Source: Pinibacter soli (GTDB lineage: Bacteria; Bacteroidota; Bacteroidia; Chitinophagales; Chitinophagaceae). Taken from it: DNA of 64,000 bases. Position 1 is the stretch's first letter; each line of letters starts with the position of its first letter. The DNA lies in contig NZ_JASBRG010000003.1 of NCBI RefSeq assembly GCF_029961145.1, positions 124,001 through 188,000 on the forward strand. Direction: 5' to 3'. The notes below the pieces were generated by a model, which worked only from the letters and a program-made list of their open reading frames with translations, did not search any database and had not been told where the DNA came from. This document shows, piece after piece, positions 25,319-33,671 of the stretch. The translations under genes were made by a program, and so were the position numbers.

Positions 25319-26076
25319 TGATTCACAATTTTTTCAACTTCGTAAATAGCGTTTAATAGTATTATTGGAATGGCAGCGTAGATTGAATTGCCTGCGGCTC
25401 CAAGTCTAAATATGTGGTCGGGTAGCCCATCATCCACAGGGAAAAGTGCGGGTTCGCCCATGCTTTCTGAAAATTGTAGAAAAGCATTGCCGCATGTCCC
25501 CAGTGCAATTGGCGGTCTACACGTTTCAAAGATGTCTCCATAGTTAGCACATACCAGCTCTCGCCGTCTTTGAACATTGGCGTAGGCAATAAGGAAAATG
25601 CGCTTTCTTTCGTGCCAGGCATTACAGGCGACAGCTGGTATATTAAACGATTGTGTTTGGTAGCCGATCTTTTCCAAATCAGTAATCTTTTTGTCGAGTA
25701 CCATGTTTCCGATTGAGCCAGTAACATTTTCGTTAATAATCCAAGAGGGCCGGAGAGCTTTGCAGAGGCTAAGCATGAAAGGCCAGCGGAAACGGTCATC
25801 AGCTTCGCCGAGCTGGAGCCCGGCGTTGCTGTTCGGCTGGCATGGATCACCTCCGCATAGGATGTGTACATGTTCAAGGTTATATTGTTCAAACCATTCG
25901 TCATAGTAATATCGTTTTGTATTGGGGTGATGCTTTGCGAGATACTTTTGCGCTTTTCTTTCTTTTTCAATCTGCCAGGATAGTTCAAACTTTTGTGCGG
26001 GCTTATTGAGTTGATTGACGGCGTAACCAAAAGCATCTACAGCACCAGCGTAAATGCTGCCTACTTTTAAAATCAT
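25315..26076 (-). CDS. DNA cytosine-C5 methyltransferase
   Basis: 253 residues from the ATG at 26076 (a longer frame overlaps the gene upstream). Motif IV GGDPCQPNSN with catalytic Cys79, motif VI NENVTG (Glu116), motif VIII ERKRIFLIAYA and a C-terminal GNSIYAAIP motif X identify a C5-MTase. Motif I (GSIYAGAVDAFGYAV) departs from the usual FxGxGG, and the target-recognition region is short. It probably protects phage DNA against restriction. No partner endonuclease is seen nearby. Confidence 0.85.
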   Translation of the reverse strand: MILKVGSIYAGAVDAFGYAVNQLNKPAQKFELSWQIEKERKAQKYLAKHHPNTKRYYYDEWFEQYNLEHVHILCGGDPCQPNSNAGLQLGEADDRFRWPFMLSLCKALRPSWIINENVTGSIGNMVLDKKITDLEKIGYQTQSFNIPAVACNAWHERKRIFLIAYANVQRRRELVCANYGDIFETCRPPIALGTCGNAFLQFSESMGEPALFPVDDGLPDHIFRLGAAGNSIYAAIPIILLNAIYEVEKIVNQ

Positions 26077-26086
26077 TGTTAGTTGT

Positions 26087-26518
26087 TTAATATCGGAAAT
26101 CTGTCCAATGAATAATTTGGCCACGCCATATTGAGTCACTGTTTGGAAAAAACCAATCGGTAAACTGTTGATCTGTCAACCCGTCATTTGTGATTAACAA
26201 ATTGACATCATTGAAATTGTGGCCATCTATATGCACCACTAATATTCCACGATATAATAACATGAAAACCTCTTGGGTGCTTTTACATTTGCTTAATTCT
26301 GGAATGCCTTTATTGAATTGCACATATTGCTTTGTGTTAACGCCGTATGCCATGTGTATTTCCATACCAGAACGCCATCGGTCGCCCTCACGTAAACTGT
26401 GTATCTTTTTGAGATCGTTGGCCGCGCTCATTGGTATTAAGCCAACACCTGCAAGTATTTTTTCCTTAAATAAGGTTGGCGTGCCATCTGCAAACTTTTT
26501 TTTGAACCCTAGTATCAT
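26087..26518 (-). CDS. Hypothetical phage protein, possibly ASCH-like
   Basis: 143 residues. Segment KKIHSLREGDRWRSGMEIHMAYG resembles the KIHTIR...W..G signature of ASCH/PUA-like phage proteins, which bind RNA or modified nucleic acid. The rest is not recognisable. It lies just upstream of the C5-methyltransferase gene (10-base gap), compatible with a shared role, but the family call is tentative. Confidence 0.5.
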   Translation of the reverse strand: MILGFKKKFADGTPTLFKEKILAGVGLIPMSAANDLKKIHSLREGDRWRSGMEIHMAYGVNTKQYVQFNKGIPELSKCKSTQEVFMLLYRGILVVHIDGHNFNDVNLLITNDGLTDQQFTDWFFPNSDSIWRGQIIHWTDFRY

Positions 26519-26584
26519 TTTTATTATTTGAATGTGATAAAATGCAGCTCCGTAGAAACGGAGCCGCCTACTTACTAACCATAA

Positions 26585-27262
26585 TTATTTTTGAGTTGCT
26601 ATTTCTGCATCAACAATGTTAAGGGGCAATACAACAAACTGCCCGTCCTCATTTTTAAACTGGCATGAAACGAAGCGTTTAGTGCGCTTTGGCTTGTATG
26701 CCTGCTCAATAATCTCAATAGCATCGTTCAACTCTGTATCGTTGAATTTATCAGCCATTTTTTTTAGCTCTAGTACGCGGCTAGCTTTCAGGTTGCCTTG
26801 CGCATCTTTACTGAGCAATCTCTGCATTGCGTCAATGATGGCCTTTACATCATTTGTTTTGTTTTCGCTGATTCGGGCAATGAAATCATTCACCTTAGCT
26901 ATACCAGTGTTAATGGTATCGTCCCAGCCGTCAACAATGCGGTGACCAACGGTTATGCTTATAGAGCTATCCTCGTTTGTAAAAGTGTGGCTAAATTGCT
27001 CCTGCGACTTATTGTATAATTCGGCCTTCAATGTTATCAATGTGCCAAGTTCGCTATAGGCAAACTTTTTCGCATCGGCAAGGCTTTCACTGACATCTTT
27101 AAGAATAGGGAAAATATTGTTTACCGCCTCGCTGGCAAGCTTTTTATAGTTTGCGCGTTCCTCCTGCTTGCGTTTGGACACTTGCGCATGTTCGGCTTCC
27201 AGTTCTTTTAATAGCTGTTTTTTTTCTTCTGCGGTCAACTGGTTTAGTGTTACTGTACTCAT
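26585..27262 (-). CDS. DUF3164 family phage protein
   Basis: 225 residues. A charged coiled N-terminus (LTAEEKKQLLKELEAEHAQ) precedes regions that match the DUF3164 family of Mu-like phages: VGHRIVDGWDDTINTGIAKVNDFI, then RLLSKDAQGNLKASRVLELKKMA and a terminal RFVSCQFKNEDGQF. The function is not known in Mu-like phages; the family is an early-operon marker. Confidence 0.75.
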   Translation of the reverse strand: MSTVTLNQLTAEEKKQLLKELEAEHAQVSKRKQEERANYKKLASEAVNNIFPILKDVSESLADAKKFAYSELGTLITLKAELYNKSQEQFSHTFTNEDSSISITVGHRIVDGWDDTINTGIAKVNDFIARISENKTNDVKAIIDAMQRLLSKDAQGNLKASRVLELKKMADKFNDTELNDAIEIIEQAYKPKRTKRFVSCQFKNEDGQFVVLPLNIVDAEIATQK

Positions 27263-27273
27263 AGTGTTAAGAT

Positions 27274-27426
27274 TTAATTATTAAAAAAGTTTTTCAAGTT
27301 GTTTGTTTGTTCGGTTGGGGTGTGCTGCTTGCGTTTCCGCTTTGCCTTATGTTCCCAATAATCAAAAAGGAATACAGAGAAGAGAATGAGGCCGATTACA
27401 ACACCAGCGATGAATAAGTGTATCAT
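27274..27426 (-). CDS. Small single-pass membrane protein
   Basis: 50 residues read directly from the minus strand between two larger early genes. One strong hydrophobic helix (LFIAGVVIGLILFSVFLF) is followed by a basic segment (HKAKRKRKQH) and a polar tail. The positive-inside pattern puts the C-terminus in the cytosol. No intergenic space would otherwise explain this 168-bp stretch. Role unknown. Confidence 0.6.
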   Translation of the reverse strand: MIHLFIAGVVIGLILFSVFLFDYWEHKAKRKRKQHTPTEQTNNLKNFFNN

Positions 27427-27430
27427 ATGG

Positions 27431-27778
27431 CTAAGATTTAATTAATGATGAATAGTGTTGATGCACTTCATTGTTAATTCGGTCAAGAAGGTTTCCTGCA
27501 TAACTGGTTGTAGCAAGATTGTGCTGCCGCCAAAAGAGCGAAAAGGCTTTGGCTTCATATGGCTCAAGGGTGATGGTGTAACTCGATTCACGGCGGCAAC
27601 TTTTTGGAAATATTTTGCGTTCGCGTACGTCTATCATTACTAGCCACAGTAGTTCAAAGTAATCGCCGCGCGGCATGCAGTCCGCCACTTCGCTTTCAAA
27701 AAGATCAAACAGCGTATCAAACTCACTTGTATTCAACCTTAGCAATAGCTTGCGTTTTTTATTCAGCGTTGCTTTCAT
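27431..27778 (-). CDS. Hypothetical early phage protein
   Basis: 115 residues with an EFDTLFDLFESEVADCMPRGD segment and a C-terminal HQHYSSLIKS. It overlaps the DnaA-like gene's 3' end by 20 bases in another frame. No family recognised. Confidence 0.55.
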   Translation of the reverse strand: MKATLNKKRKLLLRLNTSEFDTLFDLFESEVADCMPRGDYFELLWLVMIDVRERKIFPKSCRRESSYTITLEPYEAKAFSLFWRQHNLATTSYAGNLLDRINNEVHQHYSSLIKS

Positions 27779-28205
27779 TGGTATTAGTTGTTTCGTTTAG
27801 TATTGCCTGGCGGGCTATTTCGTACATGCTACAAAACTCTTTGTGCTTGGTTTCCAGCATGGCCTTTAACTCCTGGATAGAGTTGATAATGGTTGTTCTG
27901 TCCCGGTTGAATATTTTGCATAGCACTGAAGGGCTATACAGGCCCGTGTGCTGCCTTATCAGGTCGATACAGATGTAACGGGCAAATAGTATATCCTTTG
28001 ACCTGTATCGGCCGAATAAAGCAATTTTGCTAACATTCAACGCTTTTGCCACGACATCGATAATTGTTTCTGCGGCGATTATCTTTACTTCTCCGGCTTG
28101 ATTGATAGAAAGGGCAACATCTACTTTGCAGCGTTGCTTTATCCGTTGCTGACAGGCTTGTAATTCGCTTTCGATCCAAGCCGTATCTTCTTTCTTAAGT
28201 ATCAT
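27759..28205 (-). CDS. DnaA domain IV-like DNA-binding protein
   Basis: 148 residues. Residues about 48-125 match the C-terminal, DnaA-box-binding domain of DnaA: IIDVVAKALNVSKIALFGRYR, then KDILFARYICIDLIRQHTG and the signature-like NRDRTTIINSIQEL (compare RDHTTV in DnaA). The AAA ATPase domain is absent. This suggests a phage protein that binds DnaA-box-like sites for replication, regulation or transposition targeting. It lies in the early operon. Confidence 0.8.
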   Translation of the reverse strand: MILKKEDTAWIESELQACQQRIKQRCKVDVALSINQAGEVKIIAAETIIDVVAKALNVSKIALFGRYRSKDILFARYICIDLIRQHTGLYSPSVLCKIFNRDRTTIINSIQELKAMLETKHKEFCSMYEIARQAILNETTNTNESNAE

Positions 28206-28207
28206 GG

Positions 28208-28645
28208 CTAGGGCTTTACTTCGTTTTTAATTACAAGGCCGATCATGTGGGCGAAAGAGCTTTGCAGCCTTACACCAAATGGATGAAAGGAACTTGTAAG
28301 GTGATGCAGGTTGTGGTAATACCCGTAGTCGTTGCCTGTATATTCATCGCGGGTTTGCAGTTGACCGCAGGAATTTACTTCAAGACCGCTAAGCTTTTGT
28401 TCACTCAAAAACTGTTCATCGCGCAGGTGCCATTGATTGCGCCACCAGCCCCAAAACATTTTTGAACCTTCTAGCAACTTGATAATTTCTTTTTCCTTAA
28501 CGACTACAGAAAGAAAGCTGCGGCCAACATGGTATTGCATAGTTTTATATTCTTCACATGTAAGCGTTGTTGCTTCGAGTATCTCGGCCTTTGTAGTTTG
28601 TGCAGCTGCTTTGCGTAGTGCAGCATTGGATATGCGTTTTTTCAT
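28208..28645 (-). CDS. Hypothetical early phage protein
   Basis: 145 residues. A basic N-terminal helix (KKRISNAALRKAAAQTTKAE), then an EEYKTMQYHVGRSFL segment and a Trp-rich MFWGWWRNQWHLRDEQFL stretch. It precedes the DnaA-like gene with a 2-base gap. No family recognised. Confidence 0.55.
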   Translation of the reverse strand: MKKRISNAALRKAAAQTTKAEILEATTLTCEEYKTMQYHVGRSFLSVVVKEKEIIKLLEGSKMFWGWWRNQWHLRDEQFLSEQKLSGLEVNSCGQLQTRDEYTGNDYGYYHNLHHLTSSFHPFGVRLQSSFAHMIGLVIKNEVKP

Positions 28646-28655
28646 GGGTAAGGTT

Positions 28656-29000
28656 TTAAAGTTCTTTTATGGCAGAAACAATGTGTGATGTTCTAAACAC
28701 CTTGAAGTCGTTCCATGGATCAGCAATTGACAGCCCTCTACCAATCTTTGCACCTGGAATGTGGACAACTTTGCCTAAATAGATATTTGCAACAACCTTA
28801 GAGCATGCGGGACTAACTTTTTTTATTACTCCTGGCTCCATACCCACAATATCTATCCACAATAAGTCCTGTCCGTTATCAAAAAAATGAACTCGTGTTT
28901 TTATCATGTAATAAGGTGTAAATGTTTTTGTAAAAGCGATTGCAGCATTGACGGCTTGTGCGGCTAAGCGGCGTTTTGCCGGTTGGGAGGAGCGTTTCAT
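28656..29000 (-). CDS. Hypothetical early phage protein (paralogue pair, member 1)
   Basis: 114 residues from the ATG at 29000. After a basic N-terminus (KRSSQPAKRRLAAQAV) it contains TRVHFFDNGQDLLWIDIVG, which closely matches RIHFKDEGQDLLWLDVSQD in the neighbouring 29011-29280 gene; both end in a short helix. The pair likely arose by duplication. Function unknown. Confidence 0.6.
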   Translation of the reverse strand: MKRSSQPAKRRLAAQAVNAAIAFTKTFTPYYMIKTRVHFFDNGQDLLWIDIVGMEPGVIKKVSPACSKVVANIYLGKVVHIPGAKIGRGLSIADPWNDFKVFRTSHIVSAIKEL

Positions 29001-29010
29001 GGTAGGTCGA

Positions 29011-29280
29011 TTATATGATTTCAATGTGTTCAACAATCCATTTTGTTTGATACTTATAACAATCTTTGATGTCTAAGAGAGAAAGAGAATTGCTAGGAAT
29101 TATTTCATTCATAAGCACTTTGTCACCTATGTAAGACTTGTAAGCAAACGAGCAGCACGCGTTAACTTCCACAACGGTGGCAGTGTTTTTATAAGAAGGC
29201 TTAACTTCAGCATCTTGAGATACATCTAGCCAAAGAAGGTCTTGCCCTTCATCTTTAAAGTGAATTCGTATTTTTTTCAT
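29011..29280 (-). CDS. Hypothetical early phage protein (paralogue pair, member 2)
   Basis: 89 residues, starting with KKIRIHFKDEGQDLLWLDVS and sharing the GQDLLW(I/L)D core and a later LS(I/L)...W pattern with the downstream gene. The N-terminal basic extension of its paralogue is missing. No family recognised. Confidence 0.6.
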   Translation of the reverse strand: MKKIRIHFKDEGQDLLWLDVSQDAEVKPSYKNTATVVEVNACCSFAYKSYIGDKVLMNEIIPSNSLSLLDIKDCYKYQTKWIVEHIEII

Positions 29281-29290
29281 TTAGTCATGT

Positions 29291-29983
29291 TTAGTTGTTA
29301 ATAGGTTCACCCCAGTATTTTGCAGCGCCTTCATTCCAAATTGTGTAGTGACCAACAGGGCCAATGCTGCGCCCTTTGGTGATTGCGCGAAAGCCTTCAA
29401 TCCAAATTTTTTGATTGGCGTCAAACATTATATCGTTTGCTAAACTGCCAGCAGGAAGCTTGCCGCGTGTTTGACTTATAAAGATTAACAGCTTGGTGTT
29501 TTTGAATTTTTCCCGAAATGCCAGGTATTCATTTTTTTTCAGGCGAGCATATTGCACGCTGTCTATTACGGCAATATCAGGGCCTTTGCGGCGTTCAAGG
29601 CGCTTGGTTAGCTCCTGTATGTCTTCGCATACTGTTACGAGTTTGCCGCCTACTTCACTCATCCCTATCTGCTTAAAAGCTTTTTGCATCGGGCGGCTTA
29701 CTTTTCCTTCTTCTAAAGAGTTGTAAGCTACTTTACCAAACTTTGTAAGATATTTACACAGCAAGTATGTAAAGCGGGTTTTGCCGTTTCCACTATTGCC
29801 CCAAATGAACCAAACGCCTGTAGACTGTGGTTTTTCAAAGGCATCAAACCATTCGCCTTCAAAATCAAGGCATTCGATTTTTGTTTCAAGGACTTCGGTT
29901 ACAGATGTGCCACGCTCAATTTTCTCATGAGTGACGTTTCCCGGTTTTTCAAGTTCAGAAGGTTCAATTGTTTCTTTTTTCAT
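29291..29983 (-). CDS. P-loop ATPase (RecA/DnaB-like)
   Basis: 230 residues with Walker A FIWGNSGNGKT (about residue 60-70) and Walker B-like GPDIAVIDSVQYARLK. The core fold resembles RecA-like/DnaB-helicase ATPases rather than AAA proteins. A C-terminal beta part (IWIEGFRAITKGRSIGPVGHY) follows. Situated immediately after the MuB-like gene, it may load or remodel nucleoprotein complexes in phage replication. Confidence 0.7.
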   Translation of the reverse strand: MKKETIEPSELEKPGNVTHEKIERGTSVTEVLETKIECLDFEGEWFDAFEKPQSTGVWFIWGNSGNGKTRFTYLLCKYLTKFGKVAYNSLEEGKVSRPMQKAFKQIGMSEVGGKLVTVCEDIQELTKRLERRKGPDIAVIDSVQYARLKKNEYLAFREKFKNTKLLIFISQTRGKLPAGSLANDIMFDANQKIWIEGFRAITKGRSIGPVGHYTIWNEGAAKYWGEPINN

Positions 29984-30027
29984 AGATAAGTTTGATTATT
30001 CGCTCAAAAGAATTACTGTGGTTTTAT

Positions 30028-30969
30028 TTACGCCATCTTTGGCATGTTGTGCACTTTGCGTATAAACGCTTCTGTGATTTTTTCACCAGCACGATCAGCC
30101 TCACGCATTACAGGCACCAACATATCGTGCAGTTCTCCATAATTGTCGCAGTTCATTTGCACGAACTGTATAACCTGTTTTTCAAGGCCGTTTAAAAACT
30201 GGTTAAATGTTTTGTCGATCAATGGCAGGTGGCGAATGCCAAATTTTATGCGGCGATAGAACTGAGGAATGCCGTCTTTATTTTTCTTACGCATGTTCTC
30301 AATCTTGCGGAGTAATTGGTTGGTGCCAATAAGCGCGATGGCGCAGTAACCGTGCAGTCCATCATAAAACTCTTTCATCATGCAAAGCGTCATTTGCTTC
30401 ATGTATTCGCTTTCATCAAAAATCAACATGGGCGTTTTGCCTTGCATTTTCATTTCGCGCAGGTGCGCTACTATCTTGCGAATTTTCTTGCCTTTTGTTT
30501 TGGCCGTTGTGAGGTTCAACACATCCATTACTTTGTCTATAATGTCAGCCAATATATCATTGCTGCCTATTGTTACGACAAACGTATCTGTTGGGTTTTG
30601 CTTTACAACCAGGTTGGTTGTGAAGCTTTTTCCGCAACCACTTTCGCCTATTAGCACTACTGTATTGCCGTGTGCTTTAGCATCTATCAAACCGCTTACC
30701 ATGTGCATCATTTGTGGCGTTTGACGTGCTTCCCAATACGTTTTTTCGAGGCTAAACCCAATAAACTCTGCGATTTTTTTGAACCATTTATCGGCAATCT
30801 CCACCTCTTTGCCAGCGCCAGCATTGGTTGTGTACTTGCGTTTGAGCATTACGGAGATATAAGCGCTGTTGATCTTTGTTTTGGCGGCAAATTCGTTTTG
30901 TGAGATGCTGTGCTCTTTTAGAAATTGTTCCAGGGCATCAACAATATTGTTTTTCGTGGTGATATTCAT
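30028..30969 (-). CDS. MuB-like transposition ATPase
   Basis: 313 residues. An N-terminal helix-turn-helix (SISQNEFAAKTKINSAYISV, about 21-40) precedes an AAA ATPase with Walker A GESGCGKS (108-115), Walker B LIFDESE (182-188) and a sensor-like ALIGTNQLL. Mu MuB binds target DNA, selects sites and activates the transposase; the adjacent upstream DDE transposase gene (10-base gap) gives the same pairing as in Mu. Confidence 0.88.
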   Translation of the reverse strand: MNITTKNNIVDALEQFLKEHSISQNEFAAKTKINSAYISVMLKRKYTTNAGAGKEVEIADKWFKKIAEFIGFSLEKTYWEARQTPQMMHMVSGLIDAKAHGNTVVLIGESGCGKSFTTNLVVKQNPTDTFVVTIGSNDILADIIDKVMDVLNLTTAKTKGKKIRKIVAHLREMKMQGKTPMLIFDESEYMKQMTLCMMKEFYDGLHGYCAIALIGTNQLLRKIENMRKKNKDGIPQFYRRIKFGIRHLPLIDKTFNQFLNGLEKQVIQFVQMNCDNYGELHDMLVPVMREADRAGEKITEAFIRKVHNMPKMA

Positions 30970-30979
30970 GGTATAGTGT

Positions 30980-33034
30980 TTAAGCGTTTAAGTATTTTGA
31001 GAAATCTGTTTTGCTTTCGAGGTATTCAAGTTGTTCGGCAGCAAATGTTTTTTGTTCCTGTAGTTCCAGCTTATCGTTTTGTTTTTTAAGAAGCTTTTGT
31101 GCATTGTGTTGTAGCCTGTTGGCTGATTTGCGGTCTTTGTGTTGGCCCATGCTGTCTACCAACACAAACTTGCTAAGCGTATCGTCGAGCTGCGGATTGT
31201 GAATGAACAATTGTTCTACTTTTTGGGCATCGCTCTCAATAGATTGCATTACTTCTGATTTCAAAGCCTTATTAAAGTCATTGACACGTTTCAGCTCTAT
31301 AGCATCATTCTCCACACGTTCGGCGAGCGCCATTGGTTGTTCGTATTTTTCGGAAAGCAAAAATTGTTGTGTGCCAGTGCTGTTGACTACTACAATTTTT
31401 TGAAGATTTTCGAGATTGTAACGCACCGTCCAATCTTCGTGTGACAGCTTGCGGAAATTGCTGTCGAAGCTGTCATAAGTGCGTTTGATGCCGTTGATAG
31501 TTACTATTAAACCAGGTGCAGAAAGGCGATTTGTAAAGCCTGTGGTTTCGCCCATGCTCAGCAGGTAGTCCACTTCACTAACGGGCAGTTTATGTTCGTT
31601 GGGTAAATCACTCCAAAGCTGTTTGTACAGCTCATATTTTTCTTTGCGTTCAGCGAATATGATGCGTTTGATTTGCTTAATGCATTCGGCTTCGTCCGGA
31701 AAGCTGTGACGAATTTTATTTAGGTATTCGTCATTGGGTTGGCTGTTTTTATCGGCAGTAACACCAAAGCCGGCCCAGTTGGGTAATAGCTGGCAATACT
31801 TTTTGTTAAGGCGTTTGAAATACGGTTCAATTACTTTACTCTTTGAATTTTTAACACGTGCCGGTGTGTACTTAGCTGTTACACTTTCGTAAAAGTCTTT
31901 TAGCGCTCCGTTACCGTAACGGTCTGTTTGCAATTGTTTCGGTTTGTGATGCATTCCAAAACATTCAGCAGTATGGTTTATAGCGTTACGCAGAGCTTCT
32001 TTAATAAGTGCTGGATTTTCATGTGTGCCGATGGCAAAGCCAACAGGATATTTGTTACAAGGGTCAAGAACAACCACGACAGTAAGCCGGTGATGGTAAG
32101 TAGTAACAGTTTTTGTTTTACCCTCATCTGTTATGGTAGTAGTTGTTTTTTGGTAAAGCAATTCAACATCCCAGCCGTCCATTGTCCAATACAGCATTGG
32201 AAATTGTGGCGCACGGCGTTTTACCTGCATAGCGACCACATTGTTGAAAGATGTTTCGCCACGGCGTCCGCTATAGGTCACTACATCCCAATCAATACGG
32301 CGGTTGCCAATGGTAGCAGGCGTTACACGTTTCCAGTTAAGCTTTTCAGCTACCATATTGTACAGGCTGGCTATTTGAGCATTGTCAAGATTGCGGTGAT
32401 CACGCAGCAGTTTGCGCATGGTGGCTTGTTGTTCATCTTCCTGCACTTTATCAGCATTGCTGTTACCAATTTTGCCACTCACAAGAGAAATGAAACCTTC
32501 TTTTTTATAGTCTTCTACTTTTTGGCGAAGGCGGCGAACGCTACCAGGTAATGCATATTTATATTCACTGCGTATCGCAAGCAATGCGGCCTTTAATCCT
32601 TCCCACACACCACTTGCATTGCCGCCACAAGTCTTTTTAAACCCGGTGCGGTCGTTTACTACATGTATTATTGCGTTCAGCACAGCAGCGGTGTCTGCAT
32701 ATTGCTTTTGCTTTTCGGGCTTCAATAATTCTCCTCCTGGTAAGCGGTGTGTTTTAAAAAACTCAACAGCCTTAACGTCCGGAACAATTGCTTTTTTTAT
32801 AGGATTGGCCATTGCTACCTTTTCGAGGTTAGGGCCGTACTTTAATTTTATCGCGGTTTTGATGCGCTCGGGGAGGCTCTCATAGTCGATGAGGGCTGGT
32901 GTGCCATAGCAGCCACGGCGCAGGACGGTGAGTTGTTTTCGCTGGCTCAGATTATCATAATTACTTTTTGTAACTATGTCCGGAACCATATTATCGTACG
33001 AGATACACAATGTTGTGTTGTTGTAATATTCCAT
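30980..33034 (-). CDS. MuA-like DDE transposase
   Basis: 684 residues. The N-terminal part is a Mu-type DNA-binding region, followed by a winged-helix/HTH section. The RNase H-like catalytic core carries Asp286 (YWTMDGWD), Asp371 (QLQTDRYGNG) and Glu403 (VIEPYFKRLN), the DDE triad. A beta-barrel and a C-terminal helical region that would contact MuB follow. It catalyses phage integration and replicative transposition. Confidence 0.93.
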   Translation of the reverse strand: MEYYNNTTLCISYDNMVPDIVTKSNYDNLSQRKQLTVLRRGCYGTPALIDYESLPERIKTAIKLKYGPNLEKVAMANPIKKAIVPDVKAVEFFKTHRLPGGELLKPEKQKQYADTAAVLNAIIHVVNDRTGFKKTCGGNASGVWEGLKAALLAIRSEYKYALPGSVRRLRQKVEDYKKEGFISLVSGKIGNSNADKVQEDEQQATMRKLLRDHRNLDNAQIASLYNMVAEKLNWKRVTPATIGNRRIDWDVVTYSGRRGETSFNNVVAMQVKRRAPQFPMLYWTMDGWDVELLYQKTTTTITDEGKTKTVTTYHHRLTVVVVLDPCNKYPVGFAIGTHENPALIKEALRNAINHTAECFGMHHKPKQLQTDRYGNGALKDFYESVTAKYTPARVKNSKSKVIEPYFKRLNKKYCQLLPNWAGFGVTADKNSQPNDEYLNKIRHSFPDEAECIKQIKRIIFAERKEKYELYKQLWSDLPNEHKLPVSEVDYLLSMGETTGFTNRLSAPGLIVTINGIKRTYDSFDSNFRKLSHEDWTVRYNLENLQKIVVVNSTGTQQFLLSEKYEQPMALAERVENDAIELKRVNDFNKALKSEVMQSIESDAQKVEQLFIHNPQLDDTLSKFVLVDSMGQHKDRKSANRLQHNAQKLLKKQNDKLELQEQKTFAAEQLEYLESKTDFSKYLNA

Positions 33035-33102
33035 GTTCTACAAAATCATTATTGATCCCGCCAACGGCTTGAACGTTGGGGCCTGCCTGCCGGGAATTAT
33101 TC

Positions 33103-33294
33103 TTAAATTCCGGTCGCTGTCTTGTAGTCTTGAAAGGAGATTTCGCTTGCAGAAATTTTCCACTTAGCAGTATTATCTGCATATTGGTAATGTGCATCAA
33201 TAAATGAAGGCTTGTTGAAATTGGTAACCCAATGATTAAATACGCCTATTGGATTTAGAACCTCGACTTTGAAATATCTATTATGATTTGACAT
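33103..33294 (-). CDS. Small early phage protein
   Basis: 63 residues (FKVEVLNPIGVFNHWVTNF...) in the gap between the transposase gene and the Ner-like gene. It has a compact beta-like composition and no recognisable HTH. It is the right length and frame for a small early regulator, but the assignment is uncertain. Confidence 0.5.
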   Translation of the reverse strand: MSNHNRYFKVEVLNPIGVFNHWVTNFNKPSFIDAHYQYADNTAKWKISASEISFQDYKTATGI

Positions 33295-33404
33295 AATACT
33301 TTCTTTTAGTAATTAAAAAATTGGCAGGTAAATGGTCACAGGTTACTAAAGAGAAGTATTGGGAGATAGGTAGGTATGGGTTGGGTAAGGTGGTCAGTAA
33401 TATT

Positions 33405-33575
33405 TTAAATAAGTGCTGTTTCTACTTTGTCACAAAGAGCTTTATACTCTTTTCGTATGGTTTCAGCTGTTAAACTGTTACGGGAGCCTTTTAGGCAACT
33501 AGTAATAAACCTCCGCGTTAAACCATGCTTCTCAATTAGGTGTTTAATTACTGTTGTGTTATAGTGTTTGGCCAT
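33405..33575 (-). CDS. Ner-like small DNA-binding protein
   Basis: 56 residues read directly from the minus strand. The sequence (TVIKHLIEKHGLTRRFITSC, then ETIRKEYKAL) fits a small helix-turn-helix protein. It lies immediately left of the repressor promoter region, first in the early operon, the position of ner in Mu. The role would be negative control of the early promoter. Its start lies 96 bp from the divergent repressor start. Confidence 0.6.
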   Translation of the reverse strand: MAKHYNTTVIKHLIEKHGLTRRFITSCLKGSRNSLTAETIRKEYKALCDKVETALI

Positions 33576-33632
33576 ATATTTGTTTGTTTTTGTTATTGCT
33601 TACGATTGTGGAACAAAACTATAGAGTATAAT

Positions 33633-33667
33633 CTACACTACAAAAATATTGTAGTCTAAAACCTACA
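33633..33667. promoter_or_regulatory. Operator array between repressor and early operon
   Basis: Four CTACA/TGTAG half-sites (33633-33637, 33638-33642, 33650-33654 inverted, 33663-33667). They include a 17-bp palindrome CTACAA-5nt-TTGTAG at 33638-33654. They lie in the 96-bp divergent gap and end 5 bases before the repressor ATG, suggesting autoregulation and early promoter repression. Confidence 0.6.
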
Positions 33668-33671
33668 TTAA

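Noticed and set aside
25362-26036. 224-residue minus-strand frame within the C5-methyltransferase gene
   Set aside because: It is a different frame of the same strand; only the other frame carries methyltransferase motifs IV, VI, VIII and X.
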